This document shows, one piece after another, positions 1 through 8,565 of a stretch of 64,000 nucleotides of DNA (position 1 is the first letter of the stretch; every line of letters begins with the position of its first letter). Position numbers and translations under genes: made by a program. Source of the stretch: Pseudomonadota bacterium (GTDB lineage: Bacteria > Pseudomonadota > Alphaproteobacteria > Rhizobiales > Xanthobacteraceae); assembly GCA_018242205.1 (NCBI GenBank), contig JAFECJ010000002.1, forward strand, positions 62,001 to 126,000, given 5' to 3'. The notes under the pieces are model-generated. The model saw only the letters and a list, made by a program, of their open reading frames with translations, was not told where the DNA came from and searched no databases.

Positions 1-164
1 CCGGCACCGACCCCGGCGCGCCGGCGTCGCATGTGATGTGGCGGAAGCTCGGCTACACGACGGTGATCGCGACGGTGATCTTCGGCCTTCTGTACTTCGC
101 CTATACGCGCGACCTCATTCCGTTCGATTTTCTCAGGCGGATCTCGCAGCCACCGCATTCGTAG
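1..164 (+). CDS. DUF1467 family membrane protein, C-terminal fragment
   Basis: This is the last 53 codons of a gene cut by the window edge; the frame begins at base 3 and ends at TAG 162-164. The visible part has a proline/alanine-rich segment (GTDPGAPASH), then a basic W-R-K-L, one hydrophobic helix (TTVIATVIFGLLYFAYT) and a short polar tail. A PGAPA loop followed by a final helix is typical of DUF1467, a small two-helix inner-membrane protein usually encoded just upstream of proS in Rhizobiales, as here. Function of the family is unknown. The N-terminus is not visible, so the family call rests on the C-terminal pattern and context. Confidence 0.7.
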   Translation, partial: GTDPGAPASHVMWRKLGYTTVIATVIFGLLYFAYTRDLIPFDFLRRISQPPHS

Positions 165-199
165 GCCGGATGGGGCATCGTGCCGCCTGAAGTCACGGC

Positions 200-240
200 A
201 AAAAAAGAGCAGGGCTCGTATGCCCTGCTCGGTCAATTTT
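200..240 (-). terminator. Rho-independent terminator of the copper module (weakly bidirectional)
   Basis: A perfect 9-bp inverted repeat (GAGCAGGGC at 207-215, GCCCTGCTC at 222-230) with a 6-nt loop. Read on the minus strand, the stem is followed at once by seven T residues (complement of 200-206), an ideal intrinsic terminator for the copD-distal end of the minus-strand operon. On the plus strand the T-run (TTTT at 237-240) is farther from the stem, so termination of the DUF1467 transcript would be weaker. The 241-417 stretch between it and copD shows no convincing gene. Confidence 0.85.
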
Positions 241-417
241 AGCTGTCTCTCGTTCTCGATTCTTATCGCTCTTTTTAAGCTTTTGTATCGAGACGGCTGC
301 GTCTGTCGCGCCGGAGACTTTCCTCCCAAGACTTGGACCGCATGTCGGAGCGCCGGTCTTGTTGCCAGCTATCCTGCCACTCGGCTTCAGGAAGGCTATC
401 GGAGGAAATCTCGCGTG

Positions 418-1656
418 TCACCTGCAATCGTTGCTGCACTGCGTTATCACGAGCGGTGCATCGAGCGCGGTCGATGTGCCGTCATGATCGATGATGACTC
501 GGGCGGTCCACACGCCAGGCGATTGTATACGCATCCGTTCAATCACCCATGAACCGTCTGCAGATTGAACGGCTTCGTGCTGAATGGCGGCGGCGCCGGA
601 AAAGGTCGGATCGAGTGCCAATTTGACCCGTTCGGCGATGAAAGGTGTGTAGTCCTCGTGCCAGAGCCGCATGATCGCGGCCGACGTACCAGGAGTCCCC
701 GGGGCGATGGTGAGGTCCGCCATCACCACTTCGGTGTGGATGTGGACGAAGGCTGCATCCGGATTGATCGCTGCTGTCGGCTTGTGCAGGTGACTGGCCG
801 GCGCCAGCGTGCCGAGCAGGCCGACCAGCAGGAGAATACCGAGTCCCAGCGCGGTTTCGGCAAACGTGGTGGCGGCGAGCGCGCCCAGCGCGTCGCGCGC
901 CGGCAGACACGGGGTGAGTCGGTAGCGGTTGAAGGCAGCCAGGACCAGCATCATGGCGAACAGCGCCACTTTCAGCGCCAGCGCCCGGCCGTAGGACGAG
1001 GCCAACAGGCCGGTGGGCCAGCCGACCAGCACCGCGCTGTTAACGACGCCGCTGATCAGCAACGCCAGGACGCAGCCGACCGCCAGTAGTGAAAACCGCC
1101 GGGTTACGCCGGCGGCGAGCTTCGCCCGCGCCGGATCGCCCCGGCTCCAGAGCAGCATCAAGGCGAAGGCCGGCAGGGCGCCGAGCCACAGACCGGCCGA
1201 GATCAGGTGCAGGACATCGGATGCCAGATGAAGGCTGCCGACCGGGCCGGTTCCGGCACCGGCATGGCCGGTCCAGGCGATGGCTCCGGTCAGCATGGCC
1301 GCCGCTGCGGCAGCTGGCCAGCGCCAGCGCGGCGTCAGCACGGCGCCGAAGCCGAGCACGGCGAAAACCAACCTCAGCACGGCCATCCGGCCGAACCGGG
1401 TATCGGTCGCGACCGTGATCAGGCCGCCATCGCCGAGCGCTTCCCTCACCGGCACGGCGAGGATGCGCGCGGCGACCAGCGTAAACCACACCGCGCCGGA
1501 GACCACGGCCACCGCCAGCGCCGCCGCCGTAAAGCGGCGGAGCGGGCGCTCGAGGGTGTCCAGGCTGCCGGCCAGCAGCATGAACGCGGGCGTGCCCAAC
1601 GCCGCCAGGCAGGCGGCGAAGTGCACGGCCCGAACGATAGCGAGCGGCTCGAGCAT
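418..1656 (-). CDS. copD: CopD-type copper transport membrane protein with C-terminal YtkA/FixH-like domain
   Basis: A 412-residue polytopic inner-membrane protein. Residues about 1-290 hold roughly eight hydrophobic helices typical of CopD/PcoD (copper uptake into the cytoplasm), starting with LAIVRAVHFAACLAALG. After the last helix, residues about 300-410 form a soluble periplasmic domain (HIHTEVVMADLTIAPGTPG... to PLVITQ) resembling the YtkA-like or FixH-like beta domain that ends YcnJ-type CopD proteins. The ATG start lies 15 nt after the copC stop, so the two are co-transcribed and probably act together: CopC binds periplasmic copper and CopD moves it. It is the last gene before the terminator near 200-240. 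The family call is firm; the transport direction is from family knowledge. Confidence 0.85.
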   Translation of the reverse strand: MLEPLAIVRAVHFAACLAALGTPAFMLLAGSLDTLERPLRRFTAAALAVAVVSGAVWFTLVAARILAVPVREALGDGGLITVATDTRFGRMAVLRLVFAVLGFGAVLTPRWRWPAAAAAAMLTGAIAWTGHAGAGTGPVGSLHLASDVLHLISAGLWLGALPAFALMLLWSRGDPARAKLAAGVTRRFSLLAVGCVLALLISGVVNSAVLVGWPTGLLASSYGRALALKVALFAMMLVLAAFNRYRLTPCLPARDALGALAATTFAETALGLGILLLVGLLGTLAPASHLHKPTAAINPDAAFVHIHTEVVMADLTIAPGTPGTSAAIMRLWHEDYTPFIAERVKLALDPTFSGAAAIQHEAVQSADGSWVIERMRIQSPGVWTARVIIDHDGTSTALDAPLVITQCSNDCR

Positions 1657-1671
1657 CGGCGTTGGATCGGC

Positions 1672-2037
1672 CTAGGGCGCGACGGTGAAGCTGAAGGTGC
1701 CCTGGGTGCGGTGCGTATCGACCGACAGCACCTTCCAGTTCACCTTGTAGACACCGGCCTTGAGGCTCTTCAGCTTGACCTTGAGTTCGGCAGTGTTGTC
1801 GGCAGCGCCTTCGGCCTTGCCGTCCTGCACCGCCGTGCCCTTGGCGTCCTGCACCACGATCGAGGAGAACTTCGGCTCGATCGCTTCAGTAAACCAGAGC
1901 GACACTTCGTGCGGCGCCTGAGTGAGCCTGGTACCGGCCGCAGGCTGGGCATGATCGAGATGGGCGTGCGCCAGCGCGGCAGCGGGCAGCAGCGACAACC
2001 CGATCAGGGTGATGATGGCTTTGAAGATAGTGCGCAT
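1672..2037 (-). CDS. copC: Periplasmic copper-binding protein CopC
   Basis: A 121-residue CopC/PcoC family protein. An N-terminal signal peptide (about residues 1-23, ending AAALA) would leave His24 as the mature N-terminus, followed by A-H-L. This free-amine histidine, together with the C-terminal D-T-H motif (Asp107, His109) in the last strand, is the classical Cu(II) site of CopC. The methionine-rich Cu(I) loop of plasmid CopC is absent, so this is the Cu(II)-only class. It lies 3 nt downstream of the ycnI-like gene and 15 nt upstream of copD, in one minus-strand operon. Length and motifs fit the family. Confidence 0.92.
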   Translation of the reverse strand: MRTIFKAIITLIGLSLLPAAALAHAHLDHAQPAAGTRLTQAPHEVSLWFTEAIEPKFSSIVVQDAKGTAVQDGKAEGAADNTAELKVKLKSLKAGVYKVNWKVLSVDTHRTQGTFSFTVAP

Positions 2038-2040
2038 AGT

Positions 2041-2583
2041 TCAGTGTCCTTTCACGGGGGCGGGGATGAGTTTCAGAGCCGGTGCCGGTTCGTTGAAATG
2101 CTCGTTCGGCTTATCGGCGGTCGGAATTTGGACCCAGCGGTGCTCGCCTTTCTCGCAAGTCTGGATCACGGGGAAATACAGCGTCGTACCCGGGGTCAAT
2201 TCGCCGGCGATGAAGGTTTGCAGCGCGAACTCGTCAAAATAGGCGTCGGGCAGATTGCCGCCGGACCAGACGACCTCCTTCGGTCCTTGCGTCATCTTGG
2301 CGCCGTGCAGGTAGCTGTAGGGCCTGGCGTAGTCGCCGCGCTTGACCTCGATGCTCCAGCCGGCCTTCACCATCGGTTTGACCGAAATGACGCCTTCCGG
2401 AATCTGCACCGCGATCTTGACGGTCGGCGAACCGTCGCAGCCATGCGGCACGGTGAGCACCGCCTTGTAGAACGAACCGACCGGCGCCTCCTTCTTATCG
2501 AGGGTGACGTGGGCGGAAGCCGGGCCGAAAGCGAACGCGGCGAACAGCGCTGTCGATGCGGCGAGTGTGAATGGACGTTTCAT
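2041..2583 (-). CDS. YcnI/DUF1775 family periplasmic copper-binding protein
   Basis: A 180-residue secreted protein. The signal peptide (residues 1-24, ending GPASA) leaves His25 at the mature N-terminus in an H-V-T-L start, the hallmark of DUF1775/YcnI proteins. These bind Cu(II) in a histidine-brace-like site built on the N-terminal amine and a conserved Trp. Family blocks visible: VPHGCDGSPT, IPEGVISVKPM, GWSIEV, and WSGGNLPDAYFDEFAL. In Bacillus the homologue is fused or linked to CopC/CopD (YcnJ); here it directly precedes copC (3-nt gap), which supports a role as copper chaperone or store in the same pathway. Confidence 0.9.
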   Translation of the reverse strand: MKRPFTLAASTALFAAFAFGPASAHVTLDKKEAPVGSFYKAVLTVPHGCDGSPTVKIAVQIPEGVISVKPMVKAGWSIEVKRGDYARPYSYLHGAKMTQGPKEVVWSGGNLPDAYFDEFALQTFIAGELTPGTTLYFPVIQTCEKGEHRWVQIPTADKPNEHFNEPAPALKLIPAPVKGH

Positions 2584-2604
2584 GGTTGTCTCCTTGGGTT
2601 TGTG

Positions 2605-4656
2605 TCAGATGCGATAGCGAAGGCCGGCATAGACCGCGCGGCCCATGCCCGGATTGAACAGCTGCGACGCTGCGGTCGCGGTGCCGGCGGTGATGGTCGT
2701 GGAGATGTAGCGCTTGTCGAAAAGGTTGCGGCCTTCGACATAGCCGGACCAGCCCTGGCCCTTGTCGAAGCCGACCTTGAAGTTGACCAGCGCGTAGGGA
2801 TCGACGCTCAGGCTGTTGGCGTTGTCGGCGTAGAATGACTGCGGCATCCACTCGACATTCGGTCCGGCGTAGAAGCCGCCCGGATGCTTGTAGAGCAGTT
2901 CGGCGCGCAGATAGTGCGGCGGCACGCCGGGCAGACGGTTGTTGCCCCACGTCGCGTCATTGCTGAAGCGGAAGTCGCTGTAGGTATAGGCGACGTTGAG
3001 CCACACGCGATCGTCGGCGGCGTAGATCGACTTGAGCACTGCGGCGCCGAAGCCGAGTTCGACGCCCTGGTGCACGGTGCGGTCGGCATTGACGACGGTG
3101 CAGGGGCTGAACGGCGACGTCGTCAGACACTGCATCTCGTTTTGGAGGTTGGCGCGGTACAGCGAGACGTCCCAGGTGAAGTCGGGCCGGCGGCCGCGCG
3201 TGCCGATCTCGTAAGTCGTCGCGGTTTGCGCGGCGACATTGGAACTCGCCGGCGAGGCGAAGGTATTGACGTCGAAGGTCGGCGCCTCGGCGCTGCGCGA
3301 TACATTGCCGAACACCTGCCATGTCGAATCGACGTCCCACAGCAGCCCGATCTTCGGGCTGAAGTTGTCATAGACGCGGCGGCCGGACTGGTCGCCATCG
3401 GACAGGAAGCGATCCTGCTGGTCGCGCACCACATGCGACAACTGCCCGCCGGTGACGATGGCGACCGTCGGCAGCACGTAGAGCGAATTCTCCGCATAGG
3501 CCGACAGGTTCTGCGACTTCCACAGGTAGGAGGCGATCAGTGGCCCCTTCGCGGCACCGCCGGGATTGGTGAAATTGTCGAGATCGATGGTGCCGTTCTG
3601 GAGATTGACGCCAGCTACAAGGCGGTTGCGATGGCCGCCGATCTGCCGATCGTCGGTGGCGCGGACAAAGCCGCCATAGTCGTGCGCGCGGAAATCGTAC
3701 CAGATGAAGATCGGGTGCATGACGTGGCGCTCGAGCGCGTAAAGCCCGAGATCCACGGTCGTATTGTCGAAGCGCAATGTCGTCTTGTTGGCGAGCCGGA
3801 TGGAATCGATGTTGCGCTGCTGGTCCTGCCTGGTGAAGTCCGGATTGGCGGCGCGCGGATTGTTCAGCGCCGTGGCCTTGTCGAGTTCGCCCGGCAGTTG
3901 GCCGCGCCAGGTGCTGGCGTTGATGTAGAAACGCGTTTCGGCGTCCGGCGAGAACTGATAGCCGACATTGGCGTTGAGGCGCTCGACGTTTTGCCGGCTG
4001 TGCTCGCGATAGCCGTCCTCGTGCTGAATCGAGCCGTTGACGTACCAGTCATACGGCCCTTTCGAGCCGCCGGTCGAAACCGCCGTCTTGCCATAACCGA
4101 AACTGCCGACATCGAAGCGCGCGTCGAAGGCGGAGGCGTCGCGCCCGGTCGGCATGACGAAGTTGATGGCGCCACCGAGCGAGTTGGCGCCGTAACGCAA
4201 CGCGTTGGCGCCCTTGTAGACCTCGACATAGCGGTAGGTGGTCGGGTCGATTTCGTACAGATCGAACAGCCCGTCGGCGGTGCTGATCGGCATGCCGTCC
4301 ATCAGCGGTGTGATGCCGCGGTTGCCGTAGTTGCGCGTCAGCCCCGAGCCGCGGATCGACAGCCGCGCGTCGGGTCCCCAGCGCGTCTGCACGATGACGC
4401 CGGGCACCCAGCCGAGCACGTCCTTGACGGTGTTGGCCGGGCCGTTCTTGAAGGCGGTGTCCGGTACCACCTCGACGCCGCCCGGCGTCTCGTTGATGGC
4501 GCGGGTCGCGGTTTCGGAGTTCGGCACGACGAGCGAGGGGCTTTGCGCGCCCTGCACGACGACGGGCGGCAGCGTGACGGTTGATTGAGCGAAGGCAGGC
4601 GAGGCCGCCGCGAGCGCGCATAGCGACACGCAGCCGAGCCAACGGATGTTGGGCAT
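2605..4656 (-). CDS. TonB-dependent outer-membrane receptor, probable copper or metal-complex importer
   Basis: A 683-residue TonB-dependent receptor. There is a signal peptide (ends SPAFA-QS), a plug domain at about residues 40-165 (ETPGGVEVV, RLSIRGSG, GITPLMDGMP, VEVYKGANALRYG, LGGAINFVMPTG), then a beta barrel to the end. The last residues GLRYRI end in Ile rather than the usual Phe or Trp. Substrate cannot be read from sequence, but the gene sits between a DUF2946 protein and ycnI/copC/copD on the same strand with short gaps (57 and 21 nt), so copper or a copper complex is the best inference. The barrel type is close to general iron-complex receptors, so iron is the alternative. Confidence 0.85.
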   Translation of the reverse strand: MPNIRWLGCVSLCALAAASPAFAQSTVTLPPVVVQGAQSPSLVVPNSETATRAINETPGGVEVVPDTAFKNGPANTVKDVLGWVPGVIVQTRWGPDARLSIRGSGLTRNYGNRGITPLMDGMPISTADGLFDLYEIDPTTYRYVEVYKGANALRYGANSLGGAINFVMPTGRDASAFDARFDVGSFGYGKTAVSTGGSKGPYDWYVNGSIQHEDGYREHSRQNVERLNANVGYQFSPDAETRFYINASTWRGQLPGELDKATALNNPRAANPDFTRQDQQRNIDSIRLANKTTLRFDNTTVDLGLYALERHVMHPIFIWYDFRAHDYGGFVRATDDRQIGGHRNRLVAGVNLQNGTIDLDNFTNPGGAAKGPLIASYLWKSQNLSAYAENSLYVLPTVAIVTGGQLSHVVRDQQDRFLSDGDQSGRRVYDNFSPKIGLLWDVDSTWQVFGNVSRSAEAPTFDVNTFASPASSNVAAQTATTYEIGTRGRRPDFTWDVSLYRANLQNEMQCLTTSPFSPCTVVNADRTVHQGVELGFGAAVLKSIYAADDRVWLNVAYTYSDFRFSNDATWGNNRLPGVPPHYLRAELLYKHPGGFYAGPNVEWMPQSFYADNANSLSVDPYALVNFKVGFDKGQGWSGYVEGRNLFDKRYISTTITAGTATAASQLFNPGMGRAVYAGLRYRI

Positions 4657-4713
4657 GTATTTCGGTCCTTTTCACACACGATGACGAAGACGGCCGTTCA
4701 AGGCCGCGTCAGG

Positions 4714-5097
4714 TCATGCGATGTGCGGAGGACCACGCGCAGGACTGGGGGTGGCGGTGACGCTGGACGTGCGCGCGGCGTCGGCCGGACGCAGCACGCG
4801 CAACAATTTGCCGGGCTCGAGGATGCCGGCGAGGACCGCATCCGCCGCCGAATTGAACGAGGCCGGCGTCGTGCTGCATAGGCTGCAATGATCGCAGGCC
4901 TTGCTCGGCTTCGATGATGTGTCGGCCGGTGTCTGATCGCCGGCCACCGCATGATCGACGACGGTGTGACAGATAGCGGAGAGGGGATCGAGGGAACCGC
5001 CGGCCGGCAGCGGCATCGCGGCCGCCCACAGAATCGTATTCAGCGCGATCGCATAGATCGCCAGCACCGAAACGATTTTTCGCCAACCGGAACGCAT
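4714..5097 (-). CDS. DUF2946-like small membrane-anchored Cys/His protein
   Basis: A 127-residue protein with one N-terminal hydrophobic helix or signal (residues about 8-28) and a periplasmic tail. The tail carries clustered metal ligands: Cys43-His44, His49, and a tight C-D-H-C-S-L-C motif (Cys68, His70, Cys71, Cys74). It ends in ARGPP-HIA. A short helix, a CxxC-type cluster and a terminal RGPP are typical of DUF2946, which from family knowledge is often encoded next to TonB-dependent receptors of the copper class. It is the first gene of the minus-strand copper module. Function is unknown; periplasmic copper sensing or handing on is an inference. Confidence 0.72.
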   Translation of the reverse strand: MRSGWRKIVSVLAIYAIALNTILWAAAMPLPAGGSLDPLSAICHTVVDHAVAGDQTPADTSSKPSKACDHCSLCSTTPASFNSAADAVLAGILEPGKLLRVLRPADAARTSSVTATPSPARGPPHIA

Positions 5098-5330
5098 GAT
5101 CTGCTCAACACCCGGCGCTTACCTATCATTAACCTTTGGATACCGCCAGCCTCCGATTGGCCGTTGCGCATTCAGCGCCGCGCAGATGTGCATTTAGCGT
5201 CCCGCAGCGAGCCGACAAAGCCGCTTAAGGCCCGGTTTAATCGGCAGTTAACTGAGGCTCGCCTAGGGTAAACGCATTCTAAACGGCGCCGATTCAGGTG
5301 GCGCCCCAAGGATGACGGGGACTTGCTCGC

Positions 5331-6923
5331 ATGTGCGGATTTGCGGTCGCGATCGGATGGCCTGAGGCGCAGGCGACTGTCGCCAGCCTGATCCAGGGCA
5401 TTCAGCATCGCGGCGACGTCACCGATCCGCTGTTCACACCCTTCGCCGATGTCGCGATGTGCACGCGCCGCCTGCGTATCGTCGATGCCGAGCACGGCAC
5501 CCAGCCGCAGATTTCGTTCTACGGCCGTCTCGCGGTGTCGTTCAACGGCGAGATCTATAATCACGTCGAGCTGCGTCAGGAGCTCGAAGCGCTCGGCGTC
5601 GGCTTCCGCACCCATTCCGACACCGAAGTGCTTGCCAACGCGCTGCAGGCCTGGGGCTTCCGCGCGCTGGAACGCCTCAACGGCATGTACGCTTTCGTCG
5701 CCGTCGATCTGACCAATGGCGAATTCCTTGCTGCACGCGATCCGTTCGGCGTCAAGCCGCTGTATGTGATGCAGCAGGGCTCGGCTTTCCTGTTCTGCTC
5801 CGAGATGAAGCCGCTGCTCGACACCGTGCCGGTCGGCGACGTCATGATGCTGCCGCCGGGCTACGCGCTGTCGCGCAAGAACTGCGCGCGCTATCGTTCG
5901 CCAGTGTTTCCGCGGCTCGACGCACCGGTCGAAAGTTCGCCGCAGGCGCTCGATACGATCCTTCGGTCCGCCATCGAGCGGCGCATGCCGCCAGGCCTGC
6001 CGGTCGCCACCTGGTTTTCCGGCGGCATCGACTCAACCTTGGTCGCGCATTACACGCGCCAATTCCGCCCCGAGGCGCCGGGCTATTTCGTCGGCGGCGA
6101 GGGCGCGCCGGATTATCGTTACGCCGAGACCTATGCCGAGAAGACCGGTTACGATTTGCGCATCGTGCCGTTCGAACCGGAGAGCGCCGCCACTTTCGCT
6201 GCCATCGACGACGTCGTGCTGGCGACGGAATCGTTCGAACCGAACCTCATTCGCGGCGCGCTCGGCTCGATGGCCGCCAGCATCGCCATGCACCGCGACG
6301 GCTTCCGCGTCGGCCTGTGCGGCGAGGGCGCCGACGAATTGTTCTGCGGCTACGCGCCGCTCGAGATCGCCTTTCACGACAGTCCGGCCGACGGCGTCGT
6401 CTTCCGCGATGAATGCCTGTCGCTGATGCACCGCGTCAGCCTGCAGCGCGTCGATCGCGCCTCGATGCGGCAGTCGCTGGAAATGCGCGAACCGTTCCTC
6501 GATCCGGCCGTCGTCAATTACGCGCTCGGCCTTTCGCCCGAGGCGCTGGTGCGCGACATCAACGGACTGCCGACCGGCAAGATGCCGCTGCGCGAGCTCT
6601 ATAATCTCTATCCGAACGATCTGCCGGCGCTTATCCGCGACCGCAGCAAGGTTGCGTTCGGTGAGGGCGCCGGGATCGCGCCCGGCCAGGACGGCTGGTC
6701 GCGGTATTTCGAGGCAGCGGTGTCGGACGCCGATTTCCGCGACGGCCAGCGCCAGTTCGAGGCCTTCAGGGTGCAGTCCAAGGAAGAGCTCTATTACTTG
6801 CGCAAGCTCGCCGGGTTCATCGACGTCAACCGGGTGCCGTACCTCAAGGATCGCGCCTGGATTTCCTTCCCGGTGAAGGAACACCTGGAAAAGCTCAAGG
6901 CCTACGCGCACTTCAGTTTGTGA
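5331..6923 (+). CDS. asnB: Asparagine synthase (glutamine-hydrolysing)
   Basis: A 530-residue class II amidotransferase. The start is fixed by M-C-G-F: Cys2 becomes the N-terminal nucleophile of the glutaminase domain (residues about 1-190; ligands [25 protein letters not shown]). The synthetase domain carries the ATP-pyrophosphatase loop SGGIDS at residues 230-235 and the acidic GEGADE block near residue 331. It catalyses aspartate + glutamine + ATP to asparagine + glutamate + AMP + PPi. It stands alone, with 233 bp of untranslated DNA before it and a terminator after it. It is slightly shorter than E. coli AsnB (554). The possibility that it amidates another acid cannot be excluded. Confidence 0.9.
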   Translation: MCGFAVAIGWPEAQATVASLIQGIQHRGDVTDPLFTPFADVAMCTRRLRIVDAEHGTQPQISFYGRLAVSFNGEIYNHVELRQELEALGVGFRTHSDTEVLANALQAWGFRALERLNGMYAFVAVDLTNGEFLAARDPFGVKPLYVMQQGSAFLFCSEMKPLLDTVPVGDVMMLPPGYALSRKNCARYRSPVFPRLDAPVESSPQALDTILRSAIERRMPPGLPVATWFSGGIDSTLVAHYTRQFRPEAPGYFVGGEGAPDYRYAETYAEKTGYDLRIVPFEPESAATFAAIDDVVLATESFEPNLIRGALGSMAASIAMHRDGFRVGLCGEGADELFCGYAPLEIAFHDSPADGVVFRDECLSLMHRVSLQRVDRASMRQSLEMREPFLDPAVVNYALGLSPEALVRDINGLPTGKMPLRELYNLYPNDLPALIRDRSKVAFGEGAGIAPGQDGWSRYFEAAVSDADFRDGQRQFEAFRVQSKEELYYLRKLAGFIDVNRVPYLKDRAWISFPVKEHLEKLKAYAHFSL

Positions 6924-6941
6924 AGCCGGGCAGAGGGGCTC

Positions 6942-6965
6942 AGGGCCGCCAGGCCCTTGTCTTTT
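6942..6965 (+). terminator. Candidate intrinsic terminator after asnB
   Basis: A 6-bp stem (AGGGCC 6942-6947, GGCCCT 6952-6957) with a 4-nt loop, followed by TGTCTTTT. It sits 18 nt after the asnB stop and about 60 nt before proS, so it would separate the two transcripts. Confidence 0.6.
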
Positions 6966-7027
6966 CCGCCCCGATCCGCTTTCACTCACCCCCTGATTTC
7001 ACCCCTGAAAAGCCGGCTCCGATCCCC

Positions 7028-8350
7028 ATGCGCCTGTCCCGCTATTTCCTGCCCACGCTCCGCGAACCGCCGCGCGAGGCCGAGATCGTTTCGCACCGCC
7101 TGATGCTGCGTGCCGGCATGATCCGCCAGGAGGCCGCCGGCATCTACGCCTTCTTGCCGCTCGGCCTGCGCGTGCTGAAAAAGATCGAGCAGATCGTGCG
7201 CGAGGAGCAGGATCGCTCGGGCGCCATCGAGCTTCTGATGCCGACCATGCAGTCGGCGGAGCTGTGGCGCGAGAGCGGCCGCTACGACGCCTATGGCAAG
7301 GAGATGCTTCGCATTAAGGATCGCCACGAGCGCGAAATGCTGTTCGGGCCGACCAACGAGGAAATGATCACCGAGATTTTCCGTGCCTCGGTGCGCTCTT
7401 ACAAAGACCTGCCGAAGAACCTCTATCACATCCAGTGGAAATTCCGCGACGAAGTGCGTCCGCGCTTCGGCCTGATGCGCGGCCGCGAATTCCTGATGAA
7501 GGATGCTTACTCGTTCGATGTCGACGAAGCCGGCGCGCGGCATTCCTACAACAAGATGTTCGTCGCTTACTTGCGCACCTTCAAGCGTCTCGGCCTGACT
7601 TCAATTCCGATGCGTGCCGACACCGGCCCGATCGGCGGCGACCTCAGCCACGAATTCATCGTGCTGGCGGAGACCGGCGAGTCGCAAGTGTTCTGCCACA
7701 AGAACTATCTCGACATGGCGGTGCCGGACGCCAACGTGAACTTCGACGATATCGCCGGTTTGCAAAAGATCGTCGATCAGTGGACGTCGATGTATGCCGC
7801 GACCGAAGACATGCACGAAGCCGACAAGTTCGGCGCCGTGCCGGCGGACCAGCAGGTGTCCGCGCGCGGCATCGAGGTCGGCCACATCTTCTATTTCGGC
7901 ACCAAGTATTCGCTGCCGATGAAAGCCGTCGTCGCCACCGCCGACGGCAAGGAAGTGCCCGTGCATATGGGCTCCTACGGCATCGGTCCGTCGCGGCTCG
8001 CCGCCGCCATCATCGAAGCGTCGCACGATGACGCCGGCATCGTCTGGCCGGAGCCGGTGGCGCCGTTCAAGGTCGCGCTGTTGAATCTCAAGCAGGGCGA
8101 CGCCGCGACCGACGGCGCCTGCGATCAGCTCTACAGCGAGCTCACCGCCAAGGGCGTCGACGTACTCTACAATGACCTCGACGAACGCGCCGGCGCCAAG
8201 TTCGCCAATGCCGATCTCATCGGCCTGCCGTGGCAGGTCATGGTCGGCCCGCGCGGGCTCGCCGCCGGTAAGGTCGAGATCAAGAACCGCAAGACCGGCG
8301 AGAAGCAGGAGCTGTCGCCGGCCGCCGCCGTGGATCTGCTGACCCGCTGA
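7028..8350 (+). CDS. proS: Prolyl-tRNA synthetase, short alphaproteobacterial type
   Basis: A 440-residue class II synthetase that attaches proline to tRNA-Pro. Start chosen at ATG 7028, giving [13 protein letters not shown], the standard N-terminus; an upstream in-frame extension to about 6920 would overlap the asnB end. Motif 2 ([18 protein letters not shown], from residue about 138) and motif 3 ([16 protein letters not shown]) are intact. The roughly 180-residue editing insertion found between motifs 2 and 3 in E. coli ProS is absent, which is normal for alphaproteobacteria. The C-terminal anticodon-binding domain is present (residues about 345-440). Confidence 0.96.
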   Translation: MRLSRYFLPTLREPPREAEIVSHRLMLRAGMIRQEAAGIYAFLPLGLRVLKKIEQIVREEQDRSGAIELLMPTMQSAELWRESGRYDAYGKEMLRIKDRHEREMLFGPTNEEMITEIFRASVRSYKDLPKNLYHIQWKFRDEVRPRFGLMRGREFLMKDAYSFDVDEAGARHSYNKMFVAYLRTFKRLGLTSIPMRADTGPIGGDLSHEFIVLAETGESQVFCHKNYLDMAVPDANVNFDDIAGLQKIVDQWTSMYAATEDMHEADKFGAVPADQQVSARGIEVGHIFYFGTKYSLPMKAVVATADGKEVPVHMGSYGIGPSRLAAAIIEASHDDAGIVWPEPVAPFKVALLNLKQGDAATDGACDQLYSELTAKGVDVLYNDLDERAGAKFANADLIGLPWQVMVGPRGLAAGKVEIKNRKTGEKQELSPAAAVDLLTR

Positions 8351-8378
8351 GGCCTGGGTGCCGGGGAACGCGAGGGCT

Positions 8379-8460
8379 GTCATCCTCCGCGAAGGCGGAG
8401 GATCCAGCGCTCGTTCCATGCTCTGGAAGGGCTGGATCGTCCGCTTGCGCGGACGATGAC
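8379..8460. repeat. REP-doublet palindromic repeat, copy A
   Basis: Two hairpins facing each other: left stem ATCCTCCGC/GCGGAGGAT (8382-8403), then CCAGC, a short centre, GCTGG, and a right stem ATCGTCCGC/GCGGACGAT (8436-8457). The ends GTCAT and GATGAC complete an overall inverted repeat. It lies just after proS. Copies B (51294-51392) and C (59208-59260) share the layout hairpin-CCAG-centre-CTGGAT, and this type of element is scattered in intergenic DNA of Bradyrhizobium-like genomes. It may also end proS transcription. Confidence 0.8.
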
Positions 8461-8486
8461 ATTCATTGAAAAATTTCGAGCCGCCG

Positions 8487-8513
8487 TGTCGAATCCGGCG
8501 TTGCCCGTTCGTC
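8487..8513 (+). promoter_or_regulatory. Candidate ECF42-type promoter of the DGPF/sigma pair
   Basis: TGTCGAA at 8487-8493 and CGTC at 8510-8513, separated by 16 nt, 53-79 nt upstream of the DGPF gene. As far as I recall, ECF42 sigma factors recognise a TGTCGA-type -35 and a CGTC-like -10 upstream of DGPF genes, so this would be the auto-target of the sigma factor encoded at 9041. The match is read by eye; start mapping is not available. Confidence 0.6.
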
Positions 8514-8565
8514 GTGGTGTCAGAGGGGCCGAAAAACGGCCTCCGCAACCAACGGAGAGACGACA

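Noticed and set aside
220-552. Plus-strand open frame of 110 codons opposite the copD end.
   Set aside because: No ribosome site, no recognisable domain, starts inside the terminator hairpin and overlaps the well-supported copD gene.
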